Positions 54,873 through 63,892 of a stretch of 64,000 bases of DNA are shown here, in pieces (the first letter of the stretch is position 1; each line of letters opens with the position of its first letter). Under the pieces are notes generated by a model. That model saw only the letters and a list, made by a program, of their open reading frames with translations. It was not told the DNA's origin and did not search any database. The position numbers were made by a program, and so were the translations under genes. Source of the stretch: Ruminococcus sp. (GTDB taxonomy: Bacteria > Bacillota > Clostridia > Oscillospirales > Ruminococcaceae); contig JAGAJO010000010.1 of NCBI GenBank assembly GCA_017626015.1, positions 1 through 64,000 on the forward strand, in the 5' to 3' direction.

Positions 54873-57272
54873 TTATTTCAGTTCCACTATAGTAACTCCG
54901 TCCTCTCCTTCGCCGTATACTCCTGGACGGTATGATTTTACAGAGGGGTGACGCTTAAGGTGCGATCTAATTGCATTTTTCAGTACGCCCGTACCTCTTC
55001 CGTGAATTACGGTAAGCATCGTTATGCCTGACATGACTGCATTGTCAATAAAGCTGTCGACCTCGTGTACTCCCTCGTCAGAAGCATATCCCCGTATGTC
55101 AAGCTCGGTGGAAAAACGGCGGGTCATTCTGCTTTCAACGCCCTTTGTAGAAACACCCTTATTCTGAGGTTTTTTCTTCTGAGGTGCTTTTCCCGGCTGT
55201 TCTTTTTCGACTAAACGCAGCTTTTTCACATCAATTTTCGCTTTCATTACGCCTGTCTGCACAAAGCACATACCCTTGTCGTCCGGGGGAGAAACAACGA
55301 TACCACGGCGCTTGGTGTCAGTGATTAACACGCTGTCGCCTTTCTTTAACGCCCTTGGAAGCACATATCCGTCATCATGCTGTTCTGATACCGGATTTGC
55401 TTCAAGATAAAGCTTGTTCATTGTTGATCTCTGCTTGTGCTTTGCGTCAATAGCTCTCTGAGCAAAGGATTCTTTTTCTTTCTCCTTCCGCAGACTGTCA
55501 AGCTCGTCCACCAAAGCTTGTGACTGACGCTGGACACGGCTTACAATGCTGCTTGCCTCACGTCTTGCTTTTTCAAGCTCGGCTTCCTTTTGCTCATAAA
55601 GCTTTTCACGCTCTGAGGCAAGCTCGTTTCTGAGCCGTTCAGCTTCAGAACGGTATTTCTCTGCGAGACGGTTATTTTCCTCAAGCTCTGTTCTTGCCTT
55701 TTCAAGATTGTCTATAATAGTTTCAAAACGTCTGTTTTCAGCGGAAATAAGTGACTTTGCATAGCTGATGATCTCGCTGTCGATCCCCAGACTTGCGGAA
55801 ATAGCAAAAGCGTTGGATTTTCCCGGAGAACCTATGATAAGCCTGTATGTGGGCTTCAGAGTGTTAACGTCAAATTCGCAGGAGGCATTCTCCACTCCTG
55901 CGGTGTCAAGAGCGTACATCTTAAGCTCCTGATAATGAGTAGTGGTCACAAGAGTTGCACCAAGCTGCCTGAGTCTCTCAATGATCGAAACAGCCAGAGC
56001 AGCGCCTTCTACAGGATCGGTGCCTGAACCAAGCTCATCTATAAGTACGAGACTTTGGAAATCCGCCGTATCAAGAATGTCTTTGACTCTGTTTATGTGC
56101 GAGGAAAATGTTGACAGATTATGTTCTATAGATTGTCTGTCTCCTATGTCCACAAGGATATTCTGATAAACGGAGATCCTGCTACCGTCGGATGCGGGAA
56201 TAAGCATTCCGCACATTGTCATAAGGGTGAGAAGTCCCACAGTTTTAAGCGTAACTGTTTTTCCGCCTGTGTTAGGACCTGTAATTATAAGCGCCGAATA
56301 GCTTTCGCCTACGGAAAAGTTAATAGGTACAGCTTTTTTTTCATCAAGAAGAGGATGCCGTGCCTTATTTAATATTATCACTCCGTCATCGGAAATTTCG
56401 GGAGGCATTGCCTTCATTTTTGCTCCCAGATTGGCCTTTGCAAAGTATAAATTAAGCTTCACGGCAGCGTCATAGCTTGAAATGATCTGTTCCCGCATTT
56501 CTGCGCACTCTCTTGAAAATTCTGCAAGTATGCGGCGTATCTCGTCCTGCTCCCTGCCTTGAAGAATGCGTATATCGTTGTTTGCCTCTACCACTGAAAT
56601 AGGCTCGATAAACAGCGTAGAGCCCGTCTGTGATGTGTCATGTACAAGTCCGTTTACATTGCCTTTGAATTCGGTTTTTACCGGTAGTACAAAACGTCCG
56701 TCACGCATGGTTATAATAGATTCCTGCAAATACTTCTGCGTTGATGGAGATTTTATCATTTTATCAAGGGTTTCTCTGATTTTAAGTCCCGAACGCATAA
56801 TTTTTTGTCTTATTGACCTCAGTTCGGGGCTTGCGTCATCTGAAAGATTTTCATCGTCCAGAATAGCATTTTCAAGCTTCTGCCACAGCTGCTTGTCAGG
56901 GAAGAGACTTTCAAACAGATATGATAGGGAAGTTTCTTTCCTGTCCGTTTGTTCATACCAGCGTGAAAGCTCATAGGTCTGACCAAGAACCTTTTTTATT
57001 TCCAGAAGCTCCGGCAATGACAAAACCCCTCCGGAGTGCGCTCTGTTCAGAGAAGCGGTAACGTTGTGTATACTGTAAAATCCGGGAGTACCGTATTTTA
57101 CCGACAGATCAAAAGCATCGGCTGTTTTGCCTACCTCCTGTCTGACAGTATACAGATCACAGCTCGGTTCGATCGCAAGCGCAGCCTGTCTGCTGTCCTC
57201 GCTGGAGCATTCAGCCGCAAGCATTTGCAGTACCTTGTCAAGCTCCAGTATTTCATAATTTTTATTATTCAT
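54873..57272 (-). CDS. mutS2: MutS2 family protein
   Basis: A 799-residue MutS-like ATPase without mismatch domains. Walker A is TGPNTGGKTVTLKTVGL, Walker B LVLIDELGSGTDPVEGAALAV. Next is a long coiled coil (about 505-620), then a KOW-like segment and a C-terminal Smr nuclease domain (LDIRGYASDEGVHEVDSFIDNA and VIHGRGTGVLKNAIR). In Bacillus MutS2 splits collided ribosomes and suppresses or affects recombination. Present together with mutS/mutL here. Located 48 bases downstream of recO. Confidence 0.95.
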   Translation of the reverse strand: MNNKNYEILELDKVLQMLAAECSSEDSRQAALAIEPSCDLYTVRQEVGKTADAFDLSVKYGTPGFYSIHNVTASLNRAHSGGVLSLPELLEIKKVLGQTYELSRWYEQTDRKETSLSYLFESLFPDKQLWQKLENAILDDENLSDDASPELRSIRQKIMRSGLKIRETLDKMIKSPSTQKYLQESIITMRDGRFVLPVKTEFKGNVNGLVHDTSQTGSTLFIEPISVVEANNDIRILQGREQDEIRRILAEFSRECAEMREQIISSYDAAVKLNLYFAKANLGAKMKAMPPEISDDGVIILNKARHPLLDEKKAVPINFSVGESYSALIITGPNTGGKTVTLKTVGLLTLMTMCGMLIPASDGSRISVYQNILVDIGDRQSIEHNLSTFSSHINRVKDILDTADFQSLVLIDELGSGTDPVEGAALAVSIIERLRQLGATLVTTTHYQELKMYALDTAGVENASCEFDVNTLKPTYRLIIGSPGKSNAFAISASLGIDSEIISYAKSLISAENRRFETIIDNLEKARTELEENNRLAEKYRSEAERLRNELASEREKLYEQKEAELEKARREASSIVSRVQRQSQALVDELDSLRKEKEKESFAQRAIDAKHKQRSTMNKLYLEANPVSEQHDDGYVLPRALKKGDSVLITDTKRRGIVVSPPDDKGMCFVQTGVMKAKIDVKKLRLVEKEQPGKAPQKKKPQNKGVSTKGVESRMTRRFSTELDIRGYASDEGVHEVDSFIDNAVMSGITMLTVIHGRGTGVLKNAIRSHLKRHPSVKSYRPGVYGEGEDGVTIVELK

Positions 57273-57320
57273 ATTATTATATCCCTTAATTTATTCAGGA
57301 ATTTTCTCCTTTCGGTATCT

Positions 57321-58073
57321 TTAGATCTTTCTGTAAAAATCAAGAGCGGAAAAATCGCTGTTCAGATGACAGCCTACGAAGCGTTCAGTAAACAGCGTAA
57401 GCTTTTTCTGATATTTTGAGCTTATTTTAAAGGAAAAAAGACGATCAAACTCTGTCAGAGCGATAAAACGGATTATGTAAAGCATAGTTTTATCCATGAC
57501 AAAATCGTTTATATCGTCATTACCGTCATAGCAGTCGCTGCAAAGCAGATTATTATCGTGAAAGCTGAAATGCATCTGATCGGATTCATAAGCAAAGCAG
57601 TTTGAACATCCCACAAGCTCCGGACGAAGACCTATTTCACAAAGCAGTCTGAGTTCAAACACTGATTTCAGCAATTCCATATCCCTTTCGCCCTTGTTGA
57701 GATAATAGAAGGTATTGAGCGCAAGACGCATGATCTCGCTGCAATTTTCGTTTTCTGTTCCTGTATATATAAGTAGCTGAGAAAAATACGAAGCCAGCGC
57801 CAGACGTTTTGCGTCAAGCCTTATATTATAAAACAGCTTGACAGGCTCGCTGCTGTTTAAAAAGTAGCTGACCTGTCCTAAGGCGTTTTTCTTTTCTTCA
57901 AGACATAGCGCCGAATATGTGAACGACTGAGTTGACGAAGCAGTTTTGGAGCTTTTCTTTCCTCCTCTGATAAAAACATATATAACGCCCTTTTCGGCAG
58001 TCAGAACACATATGGATTTGCTTGCTTCGCCCCTGTCGCTTTCCTTAAGTATCAGACCCTTTAAGGTTGTCAT
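57321..58073 (-). CDS. recO: DNA repair protein RecO
   Basis: This 250-residue protein loads RecA onto SSB-coated DNA with RecR. The N-terminal OB fold is seen in LKGLILKESDRGEASKSICVLTAEKG. The zinc finger has CSNC and, 20 residues on, LLCSDC, all four Cys intact. KKSSKTASSTQSFTYSAL follows the OB fold. It starts inside the end of the small YqzL-like gene (29-base overlap), the usual arrangement in Clostridia. Confidence 0.93.
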   Translation of the reverse strand: MTTLKGLILKESDRGEASKSICVLTAEKGVIYVFIRGGKKSSKTASSTQSFTYSALCLEEKKNALGQVSYFLNSSEPVKLFYNIRLDAKRLALASYFSQLLIYTGTENENCSEIMRLALNTFYYLNKGERDMELLKSVFELRLLCEIGLRPELVGCSNCFAYESDQMHFSFHDNNLLCSDCYDGNDDINDFVMDKTMLYIIRFIALTEFDRLFSFKISSKYQKKLTLFTERFVGCHLNSDFSALDFYRKI

Positions 58074-58158
58074 TTTCCGCTACCTCTTTTTCATAACGTG
58101 TGTAATTGATGTAATCTATGATCTTACCGCTCATATAAAACCTGTCCCAAAGACTCAT
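58045..58158 (-). CDS. YqzL-like small protein
   Basis: A 37-residue ORF reading MSLWDRFYMSGKIIDYINYT and then RYEKEVAENDN. The W..F..SG.I..Y..Y pattern and position just before recO fit the YqzL group of Firmicutes. A strong AAGGCGGTGG lies 5 bases before the ATG at 58158. It overlaps recO in another frame, suggesting translational coupling. Too short for most gene finders. Function unknown. Confidence 0.72.
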   Translation of the reverse strand: MSLWDRFYMSGKIIDYINYTRYEKEVAENDNLKGSDT

Positions 58159-58230
58159 TAAGTCCACCGCCTTTCAAAGCTATTATTTGCCCTTGAAAAT
58201 AAAAATATAAGCGGTAAATTTTTCGTTCGG

Positions 58231-59136
58231 TTATGAAAGACCGAAATTCTTTATCATTCCCTCACGGTTTCTCCAGCCCTCTTTGACCTTTACCCAGCAC
58301 TGAAGATTGACCTTTATACGGAAAAAGTCCTCAAGATCCGCTCTTGCGTCCTGTCCTATCTTTCTGAGCATAGAGCCTCCCTTACCTATGACGATACCCT
58401 TGTGCGATTCTCGTTCGCAGAAAATAGTAGCTGTTATGTCCAGAATGGGAGTCCCGCTTCTGTCTTCACGCTCATTAAGGCTTTCGATAGTTACGGCTAT
58501 TCCGTGGGGGACCTCCTCGTTAAGATTCATAAGCGCCTTTTCACGAATGATCTCCGACATAATGACTTTTTCAGGCTGATCTGTAAATTTGTCATCCGGA
58601 AAATAATGCGGACCGTTTCCGGCGTATTTCTCAAGGATCTCCATAAGCAGATCCAGCCCCTCGCCGTTCAGGACGCTTACAGGGATAATTTCCTCAAAAT
58701 CGTAAAGTCCTGAATATTCCGCAAGCTTTTCTATAAGCCTGTCCTTATTTTCCAGCAGATCTATCTTGTTGAGCAGAAGTATTACCTTTGACTTTTCGCC
58801 GCTGATGTTTTTTATAAGATCAGTTTCGTTCTCAGATATTTTTTTCGTACAGTCGCACATCAGTAAAATTACGTCAACACCGGTTACTGTTTCACTGACA
58901 GTGTTGATCATATGCTCGGAAAGCTTATTCCTTGCCCTGTGCATTCCCGGAGTATCCATAAAAACATACTGGATCTCGCCCTTTGTAAGAACTCCGGTGA
59001 TTTTTGTGCGGGTAGTCTGAGGCTTGTCGCTTACCGCTGCGATTTTCTCTCCTACAAGCGCATTAAGCAAAGAAGATTTTCCTGCATTGGCACGACCTGC
59101 GATAGTAACAAATAAATTTTTTTTGTTTGTGTTCAT
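58231..59136 (-). CDS. era: GTPase Era
   Basis: This 301-residue GTPase assembles the 30S subunit by binding the 3' end of 16S rRNA. G1 is GRANAGKSSLLNAL, G2 lies in KPQTTRTKITGV, G3 is MDTPGMH and G4 LLNKIDLL. The C-terminal KH domain has ERESHKGIVIGKGGSMLRKIGQDARADLE. It is 10 bases after the diacylglycerol kinase gene in the phoH-ybeY-dgkA-era order; cytidine deaminase, often between, is absent. Confidence 0.97.
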   Translation of the reverse strand: MNTNKKNLFVTIAGRANAGKSSLLNALVGEKIAAVSDKPQTTRTKITGVLTKGEIQYVFMDTPGMHRARNKLSEHMINTVSETVTGVDVILLMCDCTKKISENETDLIKNISGEKSKVILLLNKIDLLENKDRLIEKLAEYSGLYDFEEIIPVSVLNGEGLDLLMEILEKYAGNGPHYFPDDKFTDQPEKVIMSEIIREKALMNLNEEVPHGIAVTIESLNEREDRSGTPILDITATIFCERESHKGIVIGKGGSMLRKIGQDARADLEDFFRIKVNLQCWVKVKEGWRNREGMIKNFGLS

Positions 59137-59146
59137 AATCCATTCC

Positions 59147-59632
59147 TTAATTATTTATTTTATCCTTTTTTATGGCAAAGACCCATACCAGCCATACTGC
59201 GCAGAAAATTGCCATTATTACGGCAAGATAAGGCTTTTCGTAAATAAGACATTTAAGAGCGTTGATTGAGTTTTTTCTGAGAAATAATATTCCTCCAACG
59301 CAAAGCGAAATTACAGCAGCACACAGTACTCCTCCGGCAGCACAGTCCTTTGCAGCTTTTGCAACGGGGGATCTTTTCTCGCCGCATATCAGATCAACGG
59401 CATATTCCACTGCCGTGTTTATACATTCCATTGCCAGAACGGCTCCGATAGACAAAAATACTGCGCATTTTTCCGCAGCTGTAAGACCGCACGCAAAGGA
59501 AAGGAACGCAGCAATGATCGCTGCGCCTGTATGAAATCTCATATTACGCTGAGTTTTTACGCAGCAGATCATTCCGTTCCATGCAAAACGAAATCCGTTC
59601 AGAAAGCTTTTGATCTCAGTTTTTATGCTCAT
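59147..59632 (-). CDS. dgkA: Diacylglycerol/undecaprenol kinase family protein
   Basis: This integral membrane kinase (161 residues) phosphorylates undecaprenol in Gram-positives, feeding lipid carrier recycling. Signatures are FLNGFRFAWNGM, TQRNMRFHTGAA, and ECINTAVEYAVDLICGEKRSPVAKAAKDCAAGGVL, with the catalytic Glu and metal-binding residues. Three core helices are followed by an extra C-terminal hydrophobic pair. I choose ATG 59632, 17 bases into the ybeY end; a TTG at 59644 is also open. Confidence 0.92.
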   Translation of the reverse strand: MSIKTEIKSFLNGFRFAWNGMICCVKTQRNMRFHTGAAIIAAFLSFACGLTAAEKCAVFLSIGAVLAMECINTAVEYAVDLICGEKRSPVAKAAKDCAAGGVLCAAVISLCVGGILFLRKNSINALKCLIYEKPYLAVIMAIFCAVWLVWVFAIKKDKINN

Positions 59633-60128
59633 GCTCGCCGACAAAGGTTTCGTCTCTGGAAATACCCAGACTGCCGAGGATAGCCTCTTCCTTTTCTCTC
59701 ATGATACGCTCCTGAAGGCTGCTTTCTTCATGGTCGTAGCCCAGCAGATGAAGCATGGAGTGAACAGTCAGGAACCCGACCTCACGCTCCAGCGAGTGAC
59801 CGTAAATTTCCGCCTGTCTGCACGCCGTTTCAAGACTGATTACTATATCCCCAAGAAGCTTTGCGCCAGTTTCATGATTTATATCGTATTCACCGTTTTC
59901 ACCCAACGGGAAGCTCAGAACGTCTGTAGCCCTGTCTATGTCTCTGTGCTGCAAGTTAAGCTCATGAATTGTTTTATCGTTTACAAATGAGACCGATACC
60001 TCGAAATCATCGTCAAAGCCTTCGTATTCTGTAACGGCATGGCAGCATCTTCTTACAAGCATTCTTATGCCCACAGGAATTTTTATTTCAGTCTGATTAT
60101 TTGAAATCATTACCTTAACCTTGCCCAT
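59616..60128 (-). CDS. ybeY: rRNA maturation RNase YbeY
   Basis: This zinc endoribonuclease (170 residues) acts in 16S rRNA 3' end maturation and ribosome quality control. The metal motif HSMLHLLGYDHE (HxxxHxxGxDH) is intact, preceded by DVLSFPLG and GDIVISLETA. ATG 60128 follows AAGGAG and lies 14 bases inside the end of phoH. Confidence 0.95.
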   Translation of the reverse strand: MGKVKVMISNNQTEIKIPVGIRMLVRRCCHAVTEYEGFDDDFEVSVSFVNDKTIHELNLQHRDIDRATDVLSFPLGENGEYDINHETGAKLLGDIVISLETACRQAEIYGHSLEREVGFLTVHSMLHLLGYDHEESSLQERIMREKEEAILGSLGISRDETFVGEHEHKN

Positions 60129-61092
60129 TGTTTTTCCCACTCCTTTTTGAATATTTTTCATATGCGAGAATTATATCCTGCACAAGCTTGTGCCTTACAA
60201 CGTCCTTATCGGAAAAACGGTTAACGGCAATTCCGTCGATATCCTTCAATATGTGCGTTGCCTGTATCAGTCCGGATTTTTTTCTGTCAGGAAGATCTAT
60301 CTGGGTTATATCGCCTGTTATAACTATTTTTGAGTTGAAACCAAGACGGGTCAGGAACATTTTCATCTGCTCGTGGGTAGTATTCTGTGCCTCGTCCAGA
60401 ATTATAAATGCATCATCAAGCGTTCTTCCTCTCATGTACGCTAAAGGAGCGACTTCGATACATCCACGCTCCTGCTGTCTTGCAAAGGATTCGGGACCAA
60501 GCATTTCAAATAATGCGTCATAAAGCGGCCTCAGATAAGGGTCGACCTTGTTCTGCAGGTCGCCGGGAAGAAATCCAAGCTTTTCACCGGCTTCTACCGC
60601 AGGGCGTGTGAGAATTATTTTTTCGACCTCATGCGCTTTGAACGCCTTCACTGCCATTGCAACCGCAAGATAGGTCTTTCCTGTTCCAGCCGGTCCGACT
60701 CCTAATACTATGGTATTTTTCTTTATTAACTCAACATAGCGTTTTTGTCCAAGAGTCTTGGGCTTGACTATTTTGCCGGAAGCCGTAACGCAGATACCGT
60801 CGTCGCTCATGTTTTTAAGCTCATACTGTCTGCCTTCTTTTACGAGGGTAAAAACATATCTGACGACCTGTTCGTCGATCTTTTCACCCTTTTCTATCAA
60901 GGAAACAAGACCGTCTACCGCCTGTGAGGCATTAAAAACCTCTTCCTCACCGCCGGTTATCCTTATTTCTCCGCCCCTTGCCAGGATCGTTACATTATAT
61001 TCCCGCTGAATAAGGTTTACATTTTCATCATAGTTGCCGAACAGATTTGCAACAGTTTCCATTCTGTCAACGCTGATATTTTTTTCTGCCAT
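60115..61092 (-). CDS. phoH: PhoH family ATPase
   Basis: A 325-residue protein with an N-terminal KH-like segment (about 20-80) and a PhoH ATPase domain: Walker A GVGPAGTGKTYLAVAMA, RPAVEAGEKLGFLPGDL, Walker B AFIILDEAQNTTHEQMKMFLTRLG and ITGDITQIDLP. The family is linked to RNA metabolism together with YbeY. GGGATGG precedes the ATG and a good promoter lies about 50 bases upstream. Confidence 0.95.
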   Translation of the reverse strand: MAEKNISVDRMETVANLFGNYDENVNLIQREYNVTILARGGEIRITGGEEEVFNASQAVDGLVSLIEKGEKIDEQVVRYVFTLVKEGRQYELKNMSDDGICVTASGKIVKPKTLGQKRYVELIKKNTIVLGVGPAGTGKTYLAVAMAVKAFKAHEVEKIILTRPAVEAGEKLGFLPGDLQNKVDPYLRPLYDALFEMLGPESFARQQERGCIEVAPLAYMRGRTLDDAFIILDEAQNTTHEQMKMFLTRLGFNSKIVITGDITQIDLPDRKKSGLIQATHILKDIDGIAVNRFSDKDVVRHKLVQDIILAYEKYSKRSGKNNGQG

Positions 61093-61140
61093 TAATTTAC
61101 CATCCCGTCCGATAAGAATTTATTTCATTAATACAGAATT

Positions 61141-61169
61141 ATTATATCACATTTCCGTAAAAAAAGCAA
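61141..61169 (-). promoter_or_regulatory. Sigma A promoter of phoH-ybeY-dgkA-era-recO
   Basis: Minus strand TTGCTT (61169-61164), 17-base spacer, TATAAT (61146-61141) with extended TGTGA. It separates the housekeeping part from the sporulation genes yqfC-yqfD upstream. Confidence 0.75.
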
Positions 61170-61197
61170 TATATTCAGCAATATTTACATAATTATT

Positions 61198-62385
61198 TCA
61201 TTTTGGTATAAAAAATTCAGACTCCTTGCTTATTACGCCGTAAAGTGTGTAAGTAACGGTAAGCTCCACGCCATTGTCGGTAATTTCGGTATTACATTTT
61301 CTGTCCTTAAGTTCGTAATCCTTAAGAAAATTCTGTTCGTACGTGTACGCCTTGTCTCCTGCAAGTCCGACTGCTTCATTTTCGGAAAGCTTTTTTGTGA
61401 TATAATCGTATTCCCTCAGATCAAGATCAGTTATTCCTATAGGAAGCTTCCAGCCGAAGATCCTTGGTACGCTTACACTTTCGCTGCTTGTAAAATAGCC
61501 CTTTGGCATATGGGTAAAAAGAGGAATATCTGCGCTGAAGAAATTGAGATATCTTACGGTTTCTTCACGCCCGGTAGATATCCTCACCCTTTCCTCAAAA
61601 GGCTGACTGAAGGTCACGACACGTTCAAATGTACCGTATACTTTACCTATGCTCCTGGCGTATGTCGTTTTTGTTTCCACGACTTCTTTCCCGTCTACCC
61701 AGCTTGATTTAGAGGTTATTATTTCTCCTCCTACAATTATATCTCCCTTTGTGACCCCGCTTCCCGTGCATATTTTCACCTGTCCGTCCAGAATATCCAG
61801 CTTTTCTATAACACCGTTTTCACAAGCTATAAGATTACTTGGGAGCCTTGAGGTAAAGCCTTTTGGTTTGGGTATATTTTCAATAACGTCTACCGTAAGG
61901 CGGTTGCCATCCTGGGAGATACCTATCCACGAAACCTCGCTTACACGTTTCATGACCTCACGTTCTACCACCGGGTAGTTTATATCAGGGATATATGTTC
62001 CCGGAGAAACTCCCTCGACCTCCAGCGCCTGAATGATTTCTTTTTGTAACTCTCTGTCCTCTGTCTGTATATCCAGACGCATGACCGTATTGGAATAATA
62101 TGTGCAAAGCGCTGCCGCTGCTGCTGCTCCTGCTATCAGTCCCGGACGTTTTTTCAGTGTCCGGAAAAGCTTCAGCATTCCGTTGTGTTTTAAAATATCG
62201 GCGGTGCAGTTGCATTCATTACATATCTTTTCAAATTTTCTTTGGTATTCATAAGAAAGTCTGAGGTAAAGACAGCCGTCTTTTTCGTGTATGCGCTCTG
62301 CCGGGATTTTGTCCTTGATCAGTCTTCTGTAAAGTCTTGGTATTCCGCTGCCTTCTATTTTATAGTCAACGCTTCCGAAAATCAT
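61198..62385 (-). CDS. yqfD: Sporulation protein YqfD
   Basis: This 395-residue mother-cell protein is needed for efficient sporulation in Bacillus. A cytoplasmic N-terminal domain (GSVDYKIEGSGIPRLYRRLIKDKIP) is followed by one membrane segment (about 82-98, GLIAGAAAAAALCTYY) and an outside region with WIGISQDGNRLTVDVIENIPKP, AC.NGVIEKLDILDGQV and VTKGDIIVGGEI, the family hallmarks. It overlaps yqfC by four bases. Confidence 0.94.
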   Translation of the reverse strand: MIFGSVDYKIEGSGIPRLYRRLIKDKIPAERIHEKDGCLYLRLSYEYQRKFEKICNECNCTADILKHNGMLKLFRTLKKRPGLIAGAAAAAALCTYYSNTVMRLDIQTEDRELQKEIIQALEVEGVSPGTYIPDINYPVVEREVMKRVSEVSWIGISQDGNRLTVDVIENIPKPKGFTSRLPSNLIACENGVIEKLDILDGQVKICTGSGVTKGDIIVGGEIITSKSSWVDGKEVVETKTTYARSIGKVYGTFERVVTFSQPFEERVRISTGREETVRYLNFFSADIPLFTHMPKGYFTSSESVSVPRIFGWKLPIGITDLDLREYDYITKKLSENEAVGLAGDKAYTYEQNFLKDYELKDRKCNTEITDNGVELTVTYTLYGVISKESEFFIPK

Positions 62386-62666
62386 GATTCACGCTCCCTT
62401 ATCCGCCTGGAGGTCAGCTTTATCTGCTCGATAGTGCCGTGTATTTCCACACATTCTTCGGTGTAATTGGAAAGCATCAGTTCCGCCCCCCATATCTCCA
62501 CCTCAAAGGATCCGGTCATCACTCTTACGCAAACGTCCGTGCATTCGCAGATCTGTTTGCAGTTTTCCACGATCGCTTCGGTGTTGTCGGCTATCCGTAT
62601 ATAGGACTTAAGATAGGCAAGCTCTCCTGTAAGCCCGAAAAAGCTCAGAATAGGTATTTTTTTCAA
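62382..62666 (-). CDS. yqfC: Sporulation protein YqfC
   Basis: This 94-residue protein, always paired with yqfD, is in the sigma E regulon of Bacillus. IRIADNTEAIVENCKQICECTDVCVRV and the GSFEVEIWGAELMLSNYTEECVEIHGTIEQI region are family typical. It starts with TTG at 62666, 8 bases after GGAGG. Divergent from ylbJ, also a sporulation gene. Confidence 0.92.
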   Translation of the reverse strand: MKKIPILSFFGLTGELAYLKSYIRIADNTEAIVENCKQICECTDVCVRVMTGSFEVEIWGAELMLSNYTEECVEIHGTIEQIKLTSRRIRERES

Positions 62667-62696
62667 TGTCTTGTCCTCCAGATGTTTTTTGTATAA

Positions 62697-62725
62697 TTAT
62701 ATTATTGATCTTTGCGGCATATACA
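62697..62725 (+). promoter_or_regulatory. Candidate sigma E promoter of ylbJ
   Basis: TTATATT (62697-62703), 14-base spacer, CATATACA (62718-62725). The -35 and spacing fit sigma E; the -10 matches five of eight. ylbJ is a sigma E regulon gene in Bacillus. Confidence 0.5.
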
Positions 62726-62745
62726 TTGGACAAGGAGGAATAACT

Positions 62746-63837
62746 ATGTGCAGTAAAACAGGAATAATTTTAAAACGACTTGAAATATTTTTTTTCGCCT
62801 TACTTATATTGCTTTTGTGCGCCTCGCTAATATTGTTTGCCCCGTCTGTGGGAAATGCGTCGACGCTGGCTGTTGAAAGATGTCTTAACATAATAATACC
62901 GTCGCTGTTTGCATTTATGGCTGTCTCTCAGATCGTTATCAGCAGCGGCGTATATAAATATATTTCAATGCCTTTTTATCCGATAGCAAAATATGTCACG
63001 GCAATACCGCCGGAGCTTTTTTTTGTTTTTCTTATGGGGAGTCTGGCGGGATATCCGGTCGGGATAAAGCTGTTGGGAGATATGAAAAGCAAAGGAACGG
63101 TTTCAGATAAAACTGCGGAAATAATGTCGGTATTCTGCTGCTGCGGAGGACCTGCTTTTTATTCTGGAACAGTGGGACTTGCCGTATTCGGCAGTCAGAA
63201 GATCGGAATGCTGATCTTTGTGTCTGTACTGGGAGCAAATTTTCTTTCCGCATGTCTGATTTGCAGGATAAAAAAGCCGGAGGGAGTTTGCAGAGCTACA
63301 AGGATAAAATTCAGCGCAGAAACGATTACCAGTGGAGTACGATCCGCCGGAAGCTCTCTTTTTACGATCTGCGCTATGATAATTTTTTGTTCGGCTCTGT
63401 TGGCTGTTATCGATTCACTGGGACTGTTCAGATATATACAAAGCCTTTTCGGATTGTCCGATAACGAAATCACACTGATAAGATCCTGTCTGGAAATTAC
63501 TAATCTGACGCAAATACAGGGTATGCCTTACAATTTGTTGCCGTATATAGCCGCAGTGTGTTCTTTCGGCGGCTTTTGCGTTATCGCCCAGATCCTAGCG
63601 CTGAACGGGGCAGCGTTCAGCCTGAAATATTTTATTCTTAGCCGACCGTTTAATGCGGCATTAAGTGCGCTTATTTGTTACTTATGTAAACCTTTGTTTT
63701 TACCTGACGCTGTAGAAGCTGCTGTTTATAAAAAGGTTTTAGTCAATTTCAACAATTTTGTGCCTTCAATATGTTTAATATTAATGATTTTATTGCTGAA
63801 TTTAAAAAAAAGTCTAGTATTTTCAAAAAAATTATGA
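62746..63837 (+). CDS. ylbJ: Sporulation integral membrane protein YlbJ
   Basis: A 363-residue polytopic membrane protein with nucleoside-recognition (Gate) domains. Conserved parts are LNIIIPSLFAFMAVSQIV, PELFFVFLMGSLAGYPVGIKLLGDM, FCCCGGPAFYSGTVG and LEITNLTQIQGMP. YlbJ is needed for stable, heat-resistant spores; transported ligand unknown. ATG 62746 has AAGGAGG 6 bases upstream; a codon at 62671 lies within the yqfC leader. Confidence 0.92.
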   Translation: MCSKTGIILKRLEIFFFALLILLLCASLILFAPSVGNASTLAVERCLNIIIPSLFAFMAVSQIVISSGVYKYISMPFYPIAKYVTAIPPELFFVFLMGSLAGYPVGIKLLGDMKSKGTVSDKTAEIMSVFCCCGGPAFYSGTVGLAVFGSQKIGMLIFVSVLGANFLSACLICRIKKPEGVCRATRIKFSAETITSGVRSAGSSLFTICAMIIFCSALLAVIDSLGLFRYIQSLFGLSDNEITLIRSCLEITNLTQIQGMPYNLLPYIAAVCSFGGFCVIAQILALNGAAFSLKYFILSRPFNAALSALICYLCKPLFLPDAVEAAVYKKVLVNFNNFVPSICLILMILLLNLKKSLVFSKKL

Positions 63838-63892
63838 TATAATAACTTTAAAACAATGTATATATTATTTCGCAAAAGGAGTTGCATATAAA

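Noticed and set aside
62667-62745. Sigma E promoter for yqfC on the minus strand
   Set aside because: A TATACAAA -10 is present, but nothing like an ATATT -35 lies 13-15 bases upstream of it.
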